A stretch of 64,000 bases of DNA from Acinetobacter amyesii (GCF_002018365.1 NZ_MVKX01000003.1:124001-188000), one strand, 5' to 3'; positions 17,030-26,337 are shown, counted from the stretch's first letter. Made by a program: numbers and translations. Notes: generated from the letters alone by a model not told the origin.

Positions 17030-18136
17030 ATGACTGATCACAACATTTTAGCGCCACTCACTCAGATTCCAGCTCATTTACAAACCATTGCAGATTACGA
17101 AAAACAGGCTGAACTGCACCTTTCTCAGATGGTGTGGCAATACCTTCAAGGTGGTTCTATGGATGAACACAGTGTCCGTGGCAATTTGTCTCAGTTTGAA
17201 CAGATACAACTGCTACCACGTATGCTGAAAGATCTAACTCAAGGTCATACGCAAATCGAAATCTTAGGGCAACGTTTCCCGCATCCTATCTTTGTTGCCC
17301 CGATAGGTCATCAACAACAATTTCATCCTGATGCCGAAGCTGCAACAGCCCTCGCCGCCGAAGTCCTTGGCAGCAATATGATCCTCAGCACGTTTACCAA
17401 TACAGATATGCGTGAGTTAAAGCAGGACAATCCATTCAAATGGTTCCAATTGTATTGGCAAGGTGAGCGCGAAAAGTCTTTATCGCTGGTCAAGATGGCA
17501 GAAGAACATGCTTATACAGCAATTGTAGTAACCATTGATTCCCCGCATACAGGGATTCGTGACCGTGAACGTCGAGTGTTTTTTCATTTGCCTGAAGGCA
17601 TGCAGCATCCACATACCCCTGCACATATCCCATTGCCTGAGCTCAACGATAGCGATCATCCCGTATTTAACGGTCTGATGAAAATCGCACCGACATGGGC
17701 GGATATCCTTTGGCTCAGTCAAAACACATCTTTACCGATTATTTTAAAGGGCATTGTCAGTCCACATGATGCTGAACTTGCCCTGCAACACGGTGTACAA
17801 GGCATTATTGTGTCGAATCATGGAGGGCGCGTACTGGATGGTTGCATTTCCCCTCTCACCGCCTTAGAACTGATTAAAAACGTTGTGCCTACGGATTTCC
17901 CAGTTTTATATGATGGTGGTATTCGTCGTGGTTCAGATGTGTTTAAAGCGATAGCCTTGGGTGCGTCTGCCGTATTAGTTGGACGTCCCTGCATTTATGG
18001 TTTAGCGACAGCGGGCGCTTTAGGCGTTGCCCATGTACTCAAAATACTGAAAGAAGAATTTGAGATTACGATGGCATTGATGGGAACAGCCACCGTCGAT
18101 GAGATTAATAAAGATTATATTTTTCAAAAAAGCTAA
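17030..18136 (+). CDS. FMN-dependent alpha-hydroxy-acid oxidase/dehydrogenase (LldD/glycolate oxidase family)
   Basis: Oxidises a 2-hydroxy acid (lactate, glycolate, mandelate or similar) using FMN. 368 aa TIM barrel. Visible family features: FKWFQLYW (the YQLY-type motif with the active Tyr), VTIDSPHTGIRDRERR, the catalytic His in IIVSNHGGRVLDG, and the FMN phosphate-binding part PVLYDGGIRRGSDVFKAIALGASAVLVGRP. Substrate cannot be told. It follows piuC by 33 nt, an unusual partner for an iron-uptake hydroxylase. No membrane segment is evident. Confidence 0.87.
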   Translation: MTDHNILAPLTQIPAHLQTIADYEKQAELHLSQMVWQYLQGGSMDEHSVRGNLSQFEQIQLLPRMLKDLTQGHTQIEILGQRFPHPIFVAPIGHQQQFHPDAEAATALAAEVLGSNMILSTFTNTDMRELKQDNPFKWFQLYWQGEREKSLSLVKMAEEHAYTAIVVTIDSPHTGIRDRERRVFFHLPEGMQHPHTPAHIPLPELNDSDHPVFNGLMKIAPTWADILWLSQNTSLPIILKGIVSPHDAELALQHGVQGIIVSNHGGRVLDGCISPLTALELIKNVVPTDFPVLYDGGIRRGSDVFKAIALGASAVLVGRPCIYGLATAGALGVAHVLKILKEEFEITMALMGTATVDEINKDYIFQKS

Positions 18137-18399
18137 TTTTATAGAAAAATATTTTCCAGAAATGGCATCTTGACGCAAAAATAGGAAATTATTTCCGGAA
18201 TATATGGACTAATATTTAGTTATACATTTACGAGCTTACGGTAAAGCTAAGTCATGTGAATCTTTACGGATTTATTTCGACTTTCGACTAAAGACTCCGA
18301 AATTAAACTTGTAAATTGCTAGAATAGACACAATCTATATAAGTAGTACCTTGCCGTTTATCCACGACATTTATCCACGGTGCTATAAGGAGTTTTCAC
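18137..18399 (+). other. leuA upstream region
   Basis: No gene seen. It contains short palindromes (GGAAATTATTTCC near 18185) and a possible promoter close to 18318-18345 (TTGCTA, about 16 nt, TATATA). I looked for a leucine-rich leader peptide with an attenuator and found none. Confidence 0.4.
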
Positions 18400-20097
18400 A
18401 TGATGTTGGCAGATCCAAGCAAAAAATACCGTCGCATGTACCAACGTGTAGACTTACCAGACCGTCAATGGCCAAATAACGAAATCAATAAAGCGCCGAT
18501 CTGGATGAGTACCGACCTTCGTGACGGTAACCAAGCGATCTTCGAGCCAATGAACATTGAACAAAAGTTCAAAATGTTCCAAATGCTTGTGAAAATTGGT
18601 TTCAAACACATTGAAATCGGCTTCCCTTCTGCATCACAAATCGACTTTGATTTCACGCGTTTGTTGATCGAAGGCGGTCATATTCCTGATGATGTGTACA
18701 TCGAAGTTTTGGTTCAAGCACGTGATCATTTGATTCAACGTACATTTGAATCATTACAAGGTGCTAAACGTGCCATCGTGCATATCTACAACTCAAATTC
18801 TCCAACCTTCCGCAATAAAGTGTTGAATGTTGACGTTGCTGGTGCAAAACAATTAGCGATTAATGCTGCAACGAAAGTCAAAGAATACGCTGCAAAACAG
18901 CCTGAAACTGAATTTGTATTCCAATACAGTCCAGAGTGTTTTACTGCAACAGAATTAGAAGTCGCTAAAGATGTCTGTGATGCTGTCACTGAAATTTGGG
19001 AAGCATCTCCAGAGAACAAAGTGATTTTAAACTTGCCTGCAACGGTTGAAGTTTCTGGTCCAAACGTCTATGCAGACCAAGTGGAATGGATGCACCGTAA
19101 TATTCAGCGCCGTGACGGTGTGATCATTTCTGTACACTGTCATAACGACCGTGGCTGTGGTATTGCCGCTTCAGAGTTGGCGATTATGGCCGGTGCTGAC
19201 CGCGTCGAAGGTTGTGTGTTTGGTAACGGTGAACGTACAGGTAACGTGGACGTTGCAGCCATTGCATTGAACATGTATACCCAAGGTGTTGCACCAAACT
19301 TAGATTTCTCAAACATTAACGAAATCATTTCAACCATTGAAGAATGTACAGGCTTACCGGTACACCCTCGTCATCCGTATGCTGGTGATTTGGTCTTCAC
19401 CGCGTTCTCTGGTTCACACCAAGATGCGATTAAAAAAGGTTTCGAGTTCCAAAAGAACGAAGAAATGTGGGATATGCCTTATTTGCCAATCGACCCTAAA
19501 GACTTGGGCCGCGACTATGATGCCGTGATTCGCGTCAACTCACAGTCTGGTAAAGGCGGTATTGCGTACTTGTTAGAATCAAATTACAACGTGGTGTTGC
19601 CTCGTCGTATTCAAATTGAGTTCTCGCAAATCGTACAGCAAAAAACAGATGAAGACGGCACCGAGATTTCTGCACAAGCAATCTGGTCATTGTTTAAAGA
19701 CACGTATGTATCTGCCAAAGATACGCATTATGCGGCGAAAAACTACCGCTTACATGATGAAAATGGCAAACAAGTCATTGAGCTTGATGTCGAAGTGAAC
19801 GGTGAGATCCAGCAATTGCGCGGAGAAGGCAACGGTCCAATCTCAGCTATCTTAAATGCATTGCAGTTGCCGATTGATGTCTTGAACTATGAAGAACGTA
19901 GCATCAGTTCCGGTGCGCATGCCAAAGCATTGGCTTTAATTGAGCTTCAAGTGAAAGGTACAGGTAAGTCTGCATTCGGTGCAGGTGTACATGACAACAT
20001 CGTGACTGCATCCATCGAAGCGATTATTGCCAGCACTAACCGTTTAATTGAACAAGGTGTTTTGAGTACTGAACAAGTGATTGCTGCTGCAGTCTAA
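18400..20097 (+). CDS. leuA: 2-isopropylmalate synthase (LeuA type 2)
   Basis: Condenses acetyl-CoA with 2-ketoisovalerate, the first committed step of leucine synthesis. 565 aa, the longer type-2 form. TIM-barrel motifs: [14 protein letters not shown] near residue 38, [12 protein letters not shown], and the metal-binding [16 protein letters not shown] followed by the [10 protein letters not shown] loop. The C-terminal part ([12 protein letters not shown]...[11 protein letters not shown]) is the leucine-binding allosteric domain. A good Shine-Dalgarno (AAGGAG) precedes a double ATG; either could be used. Monocistronic. Confidence 0.96.
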   Translation: MMLADPSKKYRRMYQRVDLPDRQWPNNEINKAPIWMSTDLRDGNQAIFEPMNIEQKFKMFQMLVKIGFKHIEIGFPSASQIDFDFTRLLIEGGHIPDDVYIEVLVQARDHLIQRTFESLQGAKRAIVHIYNSNSPTFRNKVLNVDVAGAKQLAINAATKVKEYAAKQPETEFVFQYSPECFTATELEVAKDVCDAVTEIWEASPENKVILNLPATVEVSGPNVYADQVEWMHRNIQRRDGVIISVHCHNDRGCGIAASELAIMAGADRVEGCVFGNGERTGNVDVAAIALNMYTQGVAPNLDFSNINEIISTIEECTGLPVHPRHPYAGDLVFTAFSGSHQDAIKKGFEFQKNEEMWDMPYLPIDPKDLGRDYDAVIRVNSQSGKGGIAYLLESNYNVVLPRRIQIEFSQIVQQKTDEDGTEISAQAIWSLFKDTYVSAKDTHYAAKNYRLHDENGKQVIELDVEVNGEIQQLRGEGNGPISAILNALQLPIDVLNYEERSISSGAHAKALALIELQVKGTGKSAFGAGVHDNIVTASIEAIIASTNRLIEQGVLSTEQVIAAAV

Positions 20098-20138
20098 TTC
20101 AATGCTATAAATATCAAATAGCAATAAAATGACTTTAG

Positions 20139-20166
20139 AAGGATACCCTCAAGTGGTATCCTTTTA
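20139..20166. terminator. Terminator after leuA
   Basis: AAGGATACC-CTCAAGT-GGTATCCTT followed by TTATTATT. Confidence 0.82.
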
Positions 20167-20201
20167 TTATTCATACTAAAGATTTAAGGCGAATTATTCC
20201 T

Positions 20202-21362
20202 GTGTCTTTTCCAGCTGACTCAGTGGGCTTAGTTACCCCACAAAAGTTTATTTTTGAAGAGCCGTTAGAGCTCGAATGCGATCGCATACTCCCACGTTTT
20301 GAGCTCATCGTTGAAACTTATGGCGAACTGAATGCAGACAAATCCAATGCAATTTTGATTTGTCATGCACTGTCAGGCCATCACCATGCAGCAGGTTATC
20401 ATCATGAAGATGACCGTAAACCGGGTTGGTGGGACGCATGTATTGGACCAGGCAAAGCCATTGATACGTCAAAATTCTTTGTCGTAGCACTAAATAATAT
20501 TGGCGGCTGTAGCGGTTCTACTGGACCGACCTCTCCAAATCCTGAAAATGACAATCGCCCTTATGGTCCTGATTTCCCATTAGTGACTGTCCGTGACTGG
20601 GTCAAAACCCAAGCCATGTTGTCTGACCGTTTAGAGATTCAGCAGTGGTATGCGGTGATTGGCGGCTCTTTAGGCGGTATGCAAGCTCTACAATGGTCTG
20701 TGGACTATCCAGATCGTTTGCAAAAATGCGTGATTATTGCCAGCACACCAAAACTGTCTGCGCAAAACATTGCCTTTAACGAAGTGGCGCGTCAGTCGAT
20801 TTTGTCTGACCCAGACTTCCATGATGGTCGTTATTTAGAAAATGACAGTTATCCTAAGCGTGGTTTGATCTTGGCCCGTATGGTCGGTCATATCACTTAC
20901 CTCTCTGAAGAAGCCATGAAACAAAAATTTGGCCGTGACTTAAAGTCTGGTAAATTTATGTATGGCTTTGACGTTGAATTCCAAGTCGAAAGTTATTTGC
21001 GTTATCAAGGTGAGCAATTCAGCCGTAACTTTGATGCCAATACCTATTTGATCATGACTAAGGCTTTAGATTATTTCGATCCATCACGTGAATATGAGCA
21101 ATCATTAAAAACCGCGATGTCTAAAACCAAGTGTCAATTTTTAGTTGTTTCATTTACAACGGACTGGCGTTTTACCCCTGCTCGTTCGCAAGAAATTGTA
21201 GATGCATTAATTAGCAATCATAAGCCTGTGAGCTATGTGGATATTGATGCTGAACAAGGTCATGACTCTTTCTTGTTCCCGATTCCGTTATATGTGAAAA
21301 GCTTACGTGCATTCCTAGGCGGTGTAAAACACCTGCAAGAAACACCGAAGGAGACCAACTAA
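20202..21362 (+). CDS. metX: Homoserine O-acetyltransferase/succinyltransferase MetX
   Basis: Acylates L-homoserine for methionine synthesis; alpha/beta hydrolase fold, 386 aa. The nucleophile elbow is [14 protein letters not shown]; the catalytic Asp and His fit [11 protein letters not shown] and [12 protein letters not shown] near the C-terminus; the N-terminal [14 protein letters not shown] and [14 protein letters not shown] motifs are diagnostic. Start is GTG at 20202. Its TAA overlaps the metW ATG (TAATG), so the pair is translationally coupled. Family members differ in acetyl versus succinyl donor, which I do not resolve. Confidence 0.95.
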   Translation: MSFPADSVGLVTPQKFIFEEPLELECDRILPRFELIVETYGELNADKSNAILICHALSGHHHAAGYHHEDDRKPGWWDACIGPGKAIDTSKFFVVALNNIGGCSGSTGPTSPNPENDNRPYGPDFPLVTVRDWVKTQAMLSDRLEIQQWYAVIGGSLGGMQALQWSVDYPDRLQKCVIIASTPKLSAQNIAFNEVARQSILSDPDFHDGRYLENDSYPKRGLILARMVGHITYLSEEAMKQKFGRDLKSGKFMYGFDVEFQVESYLRYQGEQFSRNFDANTYLIMTKALDYFDPSREYEQSLKTAMSKTKCQFLVVSFTTDWRFTPARSQEIVDALISNHKPVSYVDIDAEQGHDSFLFPIPLYVKSLRAFLGGVKHLQETPKETN

Positions 21363-21955
21363 TGCGTATTGATCATCAACTGGCTGAACGTTGGATTAAA
21401 CCAGATTCAAGCGTCCTCGATTTAGGGTGTGGTGACGGTGAACTGCTTGCACATATGAGCAAAAAGCACAATATTCGTGCATATGGCTTAGAAATTGATC
21501 AAGAAAAGATTGCAATTGCAGTCAGTCGCGGGTTAAATATCATCCAACAGGACTTGAACTTAGGTTTAAGTCGCTTTGCCGACCAGTCTTTTGACTATGT
21601 GGTTATGGCACAAGCCTTGCAAGCTGTAGATGCACCAGACGTTCTCTTAAGAGACATGGTGCGTGTGGGGAAACAGGCCATTATCACCTTTCCAAACTTT
21701 GCACATTGGAAGACTCGTTCTTTTCTTGCGTTAAAAGGAATGATGCCTGTTTCAGACGCGTTACCCTATATGTGGTATAACACGCCCAATATTCATTTAT
21801 GTACTTTCCGTGATTTTGAAGCGCTGTGTGCTGAAAATAACATCCGGATTATTAACCGACTTGCCGTGAATGGGGATCAACAAGACAGTTTACTGAGTAA
21901 ACGTCTCCCAAATCTATTTGGTGAAGTCGCAATTTATCGAGTGAGCGCTCTATGA
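21362..21955 (+). CDS. metW: Methionine biosynthesis protein MetW
   Basis: SAM-methyltransferase-fold protein that works with MetX in homoserine acylation. 197 aa. Motif I is SSVLDLGCGDGELL (residues about 18-31), followed by an acidic YGLEIDQEK loop and the DYVVMAQALQAVDAP region. Overlaps metX by one base and the downstream Sel1 gene by four (ATGA), a compact three-gene unit. Confidence 0.94.
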   Translation: MRIDHQLAERWIKPDSSVLDLGCGDGELLAHMSKKHNIRAYGLEIDQEKIAIAVSRGLNIIQQDLNLGLSRFADQSFDYVVMAQALQAVDAPDVLLRDMVRVGKQAIITFPNFAHWKTRSFLALKGMMPVSDALPYMWYNTPNIHLCTFRDFEALCAENNIRIINRLAVNGDQQDSLLSKRLPNLFGEVAIYRVSAL

Positions 21956-22542
21956 AAAAATTATTATTAAGCACGACGCTACTGATTGGACTTTTTAGCA
22001 TACAAGCCCATGCGGATTATGTTGCTCCATCATCTTCAGTTTCTAGCCAAGCTGCACAATATTCAATTATGGATATTCACAGCTTAAGTAAAGCTGCTAA
22101 AGCAGGTCAGCCCGGTGCTCAGTTTTACTTAGGCACTAAATATCAACAAGGTAAAGACGTTGCCAAAGATGAACGTCAAGCTTTTGCATGGTACAAAGCT
22201 GCTGCCGATCAAGGTTTATCTGCGGCTCAGCTCAATGTGGGGCGTATGCTCGCTGATGGCATTGGGACTAAAAAAGATGAAGCGCTTGCTCGTCAATATT
22301 TCGAAAAAGCAGCCAGCCGTGGTGATAACCGCGCAAGCTTTAACTTAGCCATGATGGAAGAGCAAAAGAAAAACTACATGGGTGCATACCAATGGTATGA
22401 GCTTTCTACCCGTGATGGCATGCTCGACAACAAAGTGATTAGCTTGTCTGAAGGTAAGAAAACGGCATTGGCAGCCAACTTAAGCCAAGACCAAATTCGT
22501 CAAGCACGTGACCGTGCAGACAAATGGATTCAAGCACAATAA
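21952..22542 (+). CDS. Periplasmic Sel1/TPR-like repeat protein
   Basis: 196 aa. Signal peptide MKKLLLSTTLLIGLFSIQAHA, then three to four Sel1-like units (GQPGAQFYLGTKYQQGKDVAKDER, GLSAAQLNVGRMLADGIGTKKDE, GDNRASFNLAMMEE), each about 36 residues. Sel1 repeats form a helical solenoid for protein-protein contacts; no enzymatic motif is present. The start codon overlaps the metW stop (ATGA), so it is translated from the metX-metW message even though its product is exported. No known role in methionine synthesis. Confidence 0.85.
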   Translation: MKKLLLSTTLLIGLFSIQAHADYVAPSSSVSSQAAQYSIMDIHSLSKAAKAGQPGAQFYLGTKYQQGKDVAKDERQAFAWYKAAADQGLSAAQLNVGRMLADGIGTKKDEALARQYFEKAASRGDNRASFNLAMMEEQKKNYMGAYQWYELSTRDGMLDNKVISLSEGKKTALAANLSQDQIRQARDRADKWIQAQ

Positions 22543-22554
22543 GTTTTTGAATCT

Positions 22555-22581
22555 TAAAAAGCACCTTCGGGTGCTTTTTTA
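22555..22581. terminator. Terminator after the metX-metW-Sel1 unit
   Basis: AAAAAGCACC-TTC-GGGTGCTTTTTT. Confidence 0.88.
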
Positions 22582-22645
22582 TTGCCTGTCAGCCACAGCA
22601 TCTTGTTAAAATAGCCTCAAATCTTGTTTTATGGTGAATATTCAC

Positions 22646-23269
22646 ATGGCTTCAACTGATTGGTTATCTCAAGGTACTTTGGTGCTTGCAAGTAATAACA
22701 AAGGCAAAATTGCAGAATTTGAAAAAATGTTTGCCGAGCTTAATCTTCCTGTTGAAGTGATTCCTCAAGGTCAATTGAACATAGAAGATGCCATCGAAGA
22801 CGGCCTAAGCTTTGTTGAAAATGCCATTATCAAAGCGCGTCATGCGTCGAAAATTTCAGGCAAGCCAGCCATTGCAGATGATTCTGGCATTTGCGTACCT
22901 GTGCTTGGTGGCGCACCGGGGATTTACTCTGCGCGCTATGCAGGTGAACATGGCAATGATGCCGCTAACAATACCAAGTTGCTTGCTGACCTCAAACCGC
23001 TCCGTAAAGAGGGTGATGCCATTGAAGGGATGTTTGTATGTGTCTTGGCTTTGGTCCAACATGCAGAAGACCCACTCCCACAAATTTTCCAAGGGGTTTG
23101 GAGGGGTGAAGTGATGGAAGCAGCACGTGGTGAAAATGGCTTTGGCTATGACCCACTGTTTTGGCTACCAGAACTGAACGTTTCTAGTGCTGAATTATCA
23201 AAAGAAGAAAAAAATAAAATCAGCCATCGTGGTCAAGCGATGAAATTATTTAAAGCAAGTTTGAAATAA
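22646..23269 (+). CDS. rdgB: XTP/dITP diphosphatase (RdgB/HAM1)
   Basis: Hydrolyses deaminated purine triphosphates (ITP, dITP, XTP) to keep them out of nucleic acids. About 207 aa. Family motifs: LVLASNNKGKIAEF at the N-terminus, AIADDSGICVPVLGGAPGIYSARYAG, and GFGYDPLFWLP near the C-terminus, plus KNKISHRGQAMKL. Start: ATG at 22646 has GGTGA eight nt upstream; an ATG at 22631 in frame would add five residues and cannot be excluded. Confidence 0.94.
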   Translation: MASTDWLSQGTLVLASNNKGKIAEFEKMFAELNLPVEVIPQGQLNIEDAIEDGLSFVENAIIKARHASKISGKPAIADDSGICVPVLGGAPGIYSARYAGEHGNDAANNTKLLADLKPLRKEGDAIEGMFVCVLALVQHAEDPLPQIFQGVWRGEVMEAARGENGFGYDPLFWLPELNVSSAELSKEEKNKISHRGQAMKLFKASLK

Positions 23270-23275
23270 GTTAAA

Positions 23276-23310
23276 TTGGAGTTAATCTTAATGCCAAAGA
23301 TTAACTCCAA
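23276..23310. repeat. Perfect 14-bp inverted repeat without a T-run
   Basis: TTGGAGTTAATCTT, seven-base spacer AATGCCA, AAGATTAACTCCAA. It lies between rdgB and a small membrane-protein gene. The arms are perfect but no T-run follows on the + strand (TCCCTG), so it is not a standard terminator; on the minus strand TTTAAC follows. Confidence 0.9.
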
Positions 23311-23334
23311 TCCCTGAATAAAAATAGAATAATT

Positions 23335-23628
23335 ATGGCACTTCAACCGATACAGATCATATGCAACGCATGCCATCACACTTCAACTGAAATCCCGACA
23401 CGCTCTTTTCTTGGTTTTCAAAAAATAAGCTGCCCTCATTGCCATGCGCAACTGACCTACCCGCTTACCTCGGGCTTTCGTGCCACTTACGCTATTTTTG
23501 CAGTGTTGATCATACTGTCGATCATGCTTAATCTGTCACAAGGTCAGATTGGATTTCCAGGCCTGATAGGTATCGCGATGATATATGCCCTCGTGCGTGA
23601 TTGGCAGATTCGCAAACAGCTGAAGTAA
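23335..23628 (+). CDS. Small zinc-ribbon membrane protein
   Basis: 97 aa, no family recognised. The N-terminal half has a zinc-ribbon-like pair of cysteine motifs (CNAC and CPHC, about 24 residues apart) and the C-terminal half two hydrophobic segments (YAIFAVLIILSIMLNL and IGFPGLIGIAMIYALV) with a basic tail. It is likely an inner-membrane protein with a cytoplasmic metal-binding head. A weak upstream ribosome site; the gene stands alone after the 14-bp inverted repeat. Confidence 0.65.
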   Translation: MALQPIQIICNACHHTSTEIPTRSFLGFQKISCPHCHAQLTYPLTSGFRATYAIFAVLIILSIMLNLSQGQIGFPGLIGIAMIYALVRDWQIRKQLK

Positions 23629-23663
23629 TCACTGTTTTGGGCATTTATAATTAACTTTTCATT

Positions 23664-24545
23664 TTAAAGCGAAAAAAGATGCAAAATTAACCCATAAAAA
23701 CTGACGACGATGCAGCTCATAATCGTGCCTGAAGCAATATAACGCGCCGAAGTGCCTGTTCCTTGATAATGCGTTTCTAAAGCCACAATATTGGCTGCAG
23801 GGGGTAAGCAGAACAGCATGAACATCACCCCAATATATTTCTCGATCTGAGGAATCGGTAGAAAGGCATAACTCAAACTACAGATCACCGCACCGACGGT
23901 GAGTTTCATCGCATAAATACGACTACTATTAATCAAATCACGCCACTGTACCTTAGTTTGGCGCAGCCACATGCCTAAGACACACATCCCTGTAAAACTC
24001 ATTCCAACTTTTGCAGCCTGATAGAGCCAATCTAAGATCTGATGTTCTTCTAAATGCTGCAGTCCAACTATTCGACAGACACCTGCAATCATCAAGGCAA
24101 ATACAGGCGGTGACATCGCTACTTTTTGAATCACGCTCGACCATGGGAGTTGGGCTGAACTGACGGCTGTCACGGCCCACATATTGCCAAAGATAGAGCC
24201 ACCGACATACAGAGCCACCATCGCTGCACTAATTTCAGGGCCAAACAGAGCTAAGGCAAAAGGAAAACCCAGCCAAGCCAAGTTCAAATAACTGACACAC
24301 AAGGCGCGTAAACTATCTTTTAACAGCCAGCGAAATAAATAAAACATCAGCACGGCAACACTAAAGCTAAACAGCATGAGCGCTAAACTGCCTGTTTGAT
24401 AGAACACCATGTTGTAGATGATCACCGCTGGAATAAAACAGCGTGCAAGTAAGCTAGAGAAAATCGATTTGAGCGATGCGGTTCCTGATAATGATGCCAA
24501 TCCGAGGCCACTTAAAAAACCCAATATCGGAAGAAGAAACGCCAC
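23664..24545 (-). CDS. AEC-family (auxin efflux carrier-like) permease
   Basis: Inner-membrane transporter of the AEC/BASS fold, with about ten hydrophobic segments in a 293-aa protein. Bacterial members move organic acids such as malate or malonate; the substrate here is unknown. Start: a GTG at 24545 has GAGGGTG five nt upstream and gives a typical family N-terminus (VAFLLPILGFLSGLGL). An ATG at 24590 would add 15 residues with no good ribosome site. Divergent from tatABC. Confidence 0.78.
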   Translation of the reverse strand: MAFLLPILGFLSGLGLASLSGTASLKSIFSSLLARCFIPAVIIYNMVFYQTGSLALMLFSFSVAVLMFYLFRWLLKDSLRALCVSYLNLAWLGFPFALALFGPEISAAMVALYVGGSIFGNMWAVTAVSSAQLPWSSVIQKVAMSPPVFALMIAGVCRIVGLQHLEEHQILDWLYQAAKVGMSFTGMCVLGMWLRQTKVQWRDLINSSRIYAMKLTVGAVICSLSYAFLPIPQIEKYIGVMFMLFCLPPAANIVALETHYQGTGTSARYIASGTIMSCIVVSFYGLILHLFSL

Positions 24546-24686
24546 TACACCACCCTCACAGCTCAATCCATGCATAGTAACACTGAACATAAGCTTCGCG
24601 GCTGTCTTTAAACTGCAACATCTTGGTCACTTCACTGTCATCTACAACTGCTGAAATGTTGTGCAGACCAACAAGAGGATAACAAG

Positions 24687-24908
24687 ATGGCTGGACTATC
24701 GATTTGGCATGTACTGATTTTTGCAATTGTGGTGATTTTACTCTTTGGTACATCAAAACTAAAAAACTTGGGCAAAGATGTCGGCGGCGCGGTCAAAGAT
24801 TTCAAAAAATCGATGCGTGATGAAGACGCAGCAAACACACAGCTTAATGAGCCTCGCACACTAGAGCATGAAGCTCAAAATAAAACCAATTCCTCAGTTC
24901 AAAGCTAA
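24687..24908 (+). CDS. tatA: Twin-arginine translocase subunit TatA
   Basis: Forms the protein-conducting part of the Tat system, which exports folded proteins. 73 aa: a short N-terminal membrane helix ([16 protein letters not shown]), a glycine hinge, and the amphipathic helix [20 protein letters not shown]. First gene of tatA-tatB-tatC, 12 nt ahead of tatB. Its likely clients in this window are PhoX (directly downstream) and PhoD (20 kb away). Confidence 0.95.
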   Translation: MAGLSIWHVLIFAIVVILLFGTSKLKNLGKDVGGAVKDFKKSMRDEDAANTQLNEPRTLEHEAQNKTNSSVQS

Positions 24909-24920
24909 GGAGTTATCATA

Positions 24921-25397
24921 ATGCTTAATATTGGTATTAGCGAATTACTGGTGTTCAGCATTATTGCGCTGATCGTACTCGGCCCAGAAAAACTGCCTGA
25001 AGGTATCCGCTTTGCAGGTAAATGGTACGGGAAAGTTAAACGACTGATCAGTAACGTTCAAACAGATATTGATCGTGAGCTTCGCATGTCCGAACTTCGT
25101 GAAGAAATGCAAAAAGAAATGCAACGTATTCAACAGCTCGAAGCTCGTATGCAGGCGCAGATGAATGAATTGCAACAAACGCAACACCCCATAGAACAGA
25201 CCGCGCAAAAACAACAAGAAGCCGTCCTACCTGACAATAAAAATTTATCCCCACGTTATCAGTACATCGAACGTGGTCAGAGCACGATCTTTGCCGTGGC
25301 TACACCCCAAATGAAAAAAAAGCACGAGATTAAAACAGACCAAGCTCCTACATTAAGTTCGACCGATGCATTAGCAGAATATCAGGTGGCCGTATGA
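24921..25397 (+). CDS. tatB: Twin-arginine translocase subunit TatB
   Basis: 158 aa. N-terminal helix ISELLVFSIIALIVLGPEKLP with the TatB-typical Glu in the membrane segment and the GPEKLP hinge, then a long charged amphipathic region (MREELQKEMQ-like, partly coiled coil). Works with TatC as the receptor for twin-arginine signals. Overlaps tatC by four bases (ATGA). Confidence 0.94.
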   Translation: MLNIGISELLVFSIIALIVLGPEKLPEGIRFAGKWYGKVKRLISNVQTDIDRELRMSELREEMQKEMQRIQQLEARMQAQMNELQQTQHPIEQTAQKQQEAVLPDNKNLSPRYQYIERGQSTIFAVATPQMKKKHEIKTDQAPTLSSTDALAEYQVAV

Positions 25398-26164
25398 CAG
25401 ATCTTTCATTAAATAATTCACAGAACACTGTGCCTGATTTGGAAGAAATGCCGATCACCAAACATTTGGTGATTTTGCGTCGGCATTTGATCAAAATTAC
25501 AGGACTTATTTTGATTCTGTTCTTTTGTTTATTGCCCTTTGCCAATCAAAGCTATCAACTGATGTCAGAGCCACTGCGTGCGCAGTTGCCGATGACCTCA
25601 TCCATGATCGCAACGGATGTGACCGCCACTTTTATGGCGCCGTTCAAGTTGAATTTCTTTGTCGCGCTTATGCTCGCGATGCCCTTCGTGATTTATCAAC
25701 TTTGGGCCTTCATCAAACCTGCACTGTATGAAAAAGAGCGGCATTTGGCGATGCCCTTATTATTCGGCAGTATCGTCCTCTTCTATGCCGGAATTGCCTT
25801 TGCCTATTGGGTTGCCCTGCCATCCATCCTGCATTTTTTTATGAGTGTTTCCCCTGAAACGGTCGCCCCAATGACGGACATCAATAGTTATTTAAGTTTC
25901 TGCTTAAAGCTTTTTTTGGTGTTTGGACTGACCTTTGAAATTCCAATCATCACGTTAATTTTGATTTTGATCGGGGTGGTGTCTACTCAAACCTTGGTGG
26001 AGAAGCGTCGTTTTATTATCGTTGGCTGTTTTTTTGTCGCCATGTTTGCCACTCCACCCGATGCACTTTCGATGGTCATGTTGGCCATTCCTATGTGGAT
26101 GCTGTTCGAGCTGGGTTTATTCTTTGGCAAGCTGATTGAAAAACGACGTGCATCTACAACTTAA
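25394..26164 (+). CDS. tatC: Twin-arginine translocase subunit TatC
   Basis: Polytopic receptor for twin-arginine signal peptides. 256 aa with six hydrophobic segments. Family marks: ITKHLVILRRHLIK in the N-terminal cytoplasmic part, FMAPFKLNFFVALMLAMPFVIYQLWAFIKPALYEKE in the first periplasmic/second-helix region, and the conserved FGLTFEIPI segment. Last gene of the tat operon, closed by the terminator at 26205. Confidence 0.96.
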   Translation: MTDLSLNNSQNTVPDLEEMPITKHLVILRRHLIKITGLILILFFCLLPFANQSYQLMSEPLRAQLPMTSSMIATDVTATFMAPFKLNFFVALMLAMPFVIYQLWAFIKPALYEKERHLAMPLLFGSIVLFYAGIAFAYWVALPSILHFFMSVSPETVAPMTDINSYLSFCLKLFLVFGLTFEIPIITLILILIGVVSTQTLVEKRRFIIVGCFFVAMFATPPDALSMVMLAIPMWMLFELGLFFGKLIEKRRASTT

Positions 26165-26204
26165 ATAGACTGATGTTTCGACAATTTTGGTGAGTTTTAC
26201 ACCT

Positions 26205-26230
26205 AAGAGGCTGAGATAGCCTCTTTTTTT
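26205..26230. terminator. Terminator after tatC
   Basis: AGAGGCT-GAGAT-AGCCTCT followed by six T. Confidence 0.87.
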
Positions 26231-26281
26231 ATGCGTCCATTTAATGTTTTGCAATTTTCATGCAGCGAAATCTAAACGCCT

Positions 26282-26337
26282 ATTTCATCAGTTTGCAACA
26301 TTAGCTTCAAAGCATTGTCATATTTTATCGATAGTTT
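26282..26337 (+). promoter_or_regulatory. PhoB-type promoter of phoX
   Basis: Four 11-mers in phase: ATTTCATCAGT, TTGCAACATTA, GCTTCAAAGCA, TTGTCATATTT. Ten nt after the last TTGTCAT comes TAGTTT (26332-26337) as a weak -10. The arrangement, including the TTGCAA-type degenerate repeat and the TAGnTT -10, mirrors the oprD-phoD site. ATG lies 48 bp beyond. Confidence 0.68.

Noticed and set aside
18137-18399. Leucine attenuator before leuA
   Set aside because: No leader peptide with a run of leucine codons and no terminator/antiterminator pair.
20098-20201. SAM riboswitch before metX
   Set aside because: The only structure is the leuA terminator hairpin; no conserved SAM aptamer features were visible and the gap is about 100 bp.
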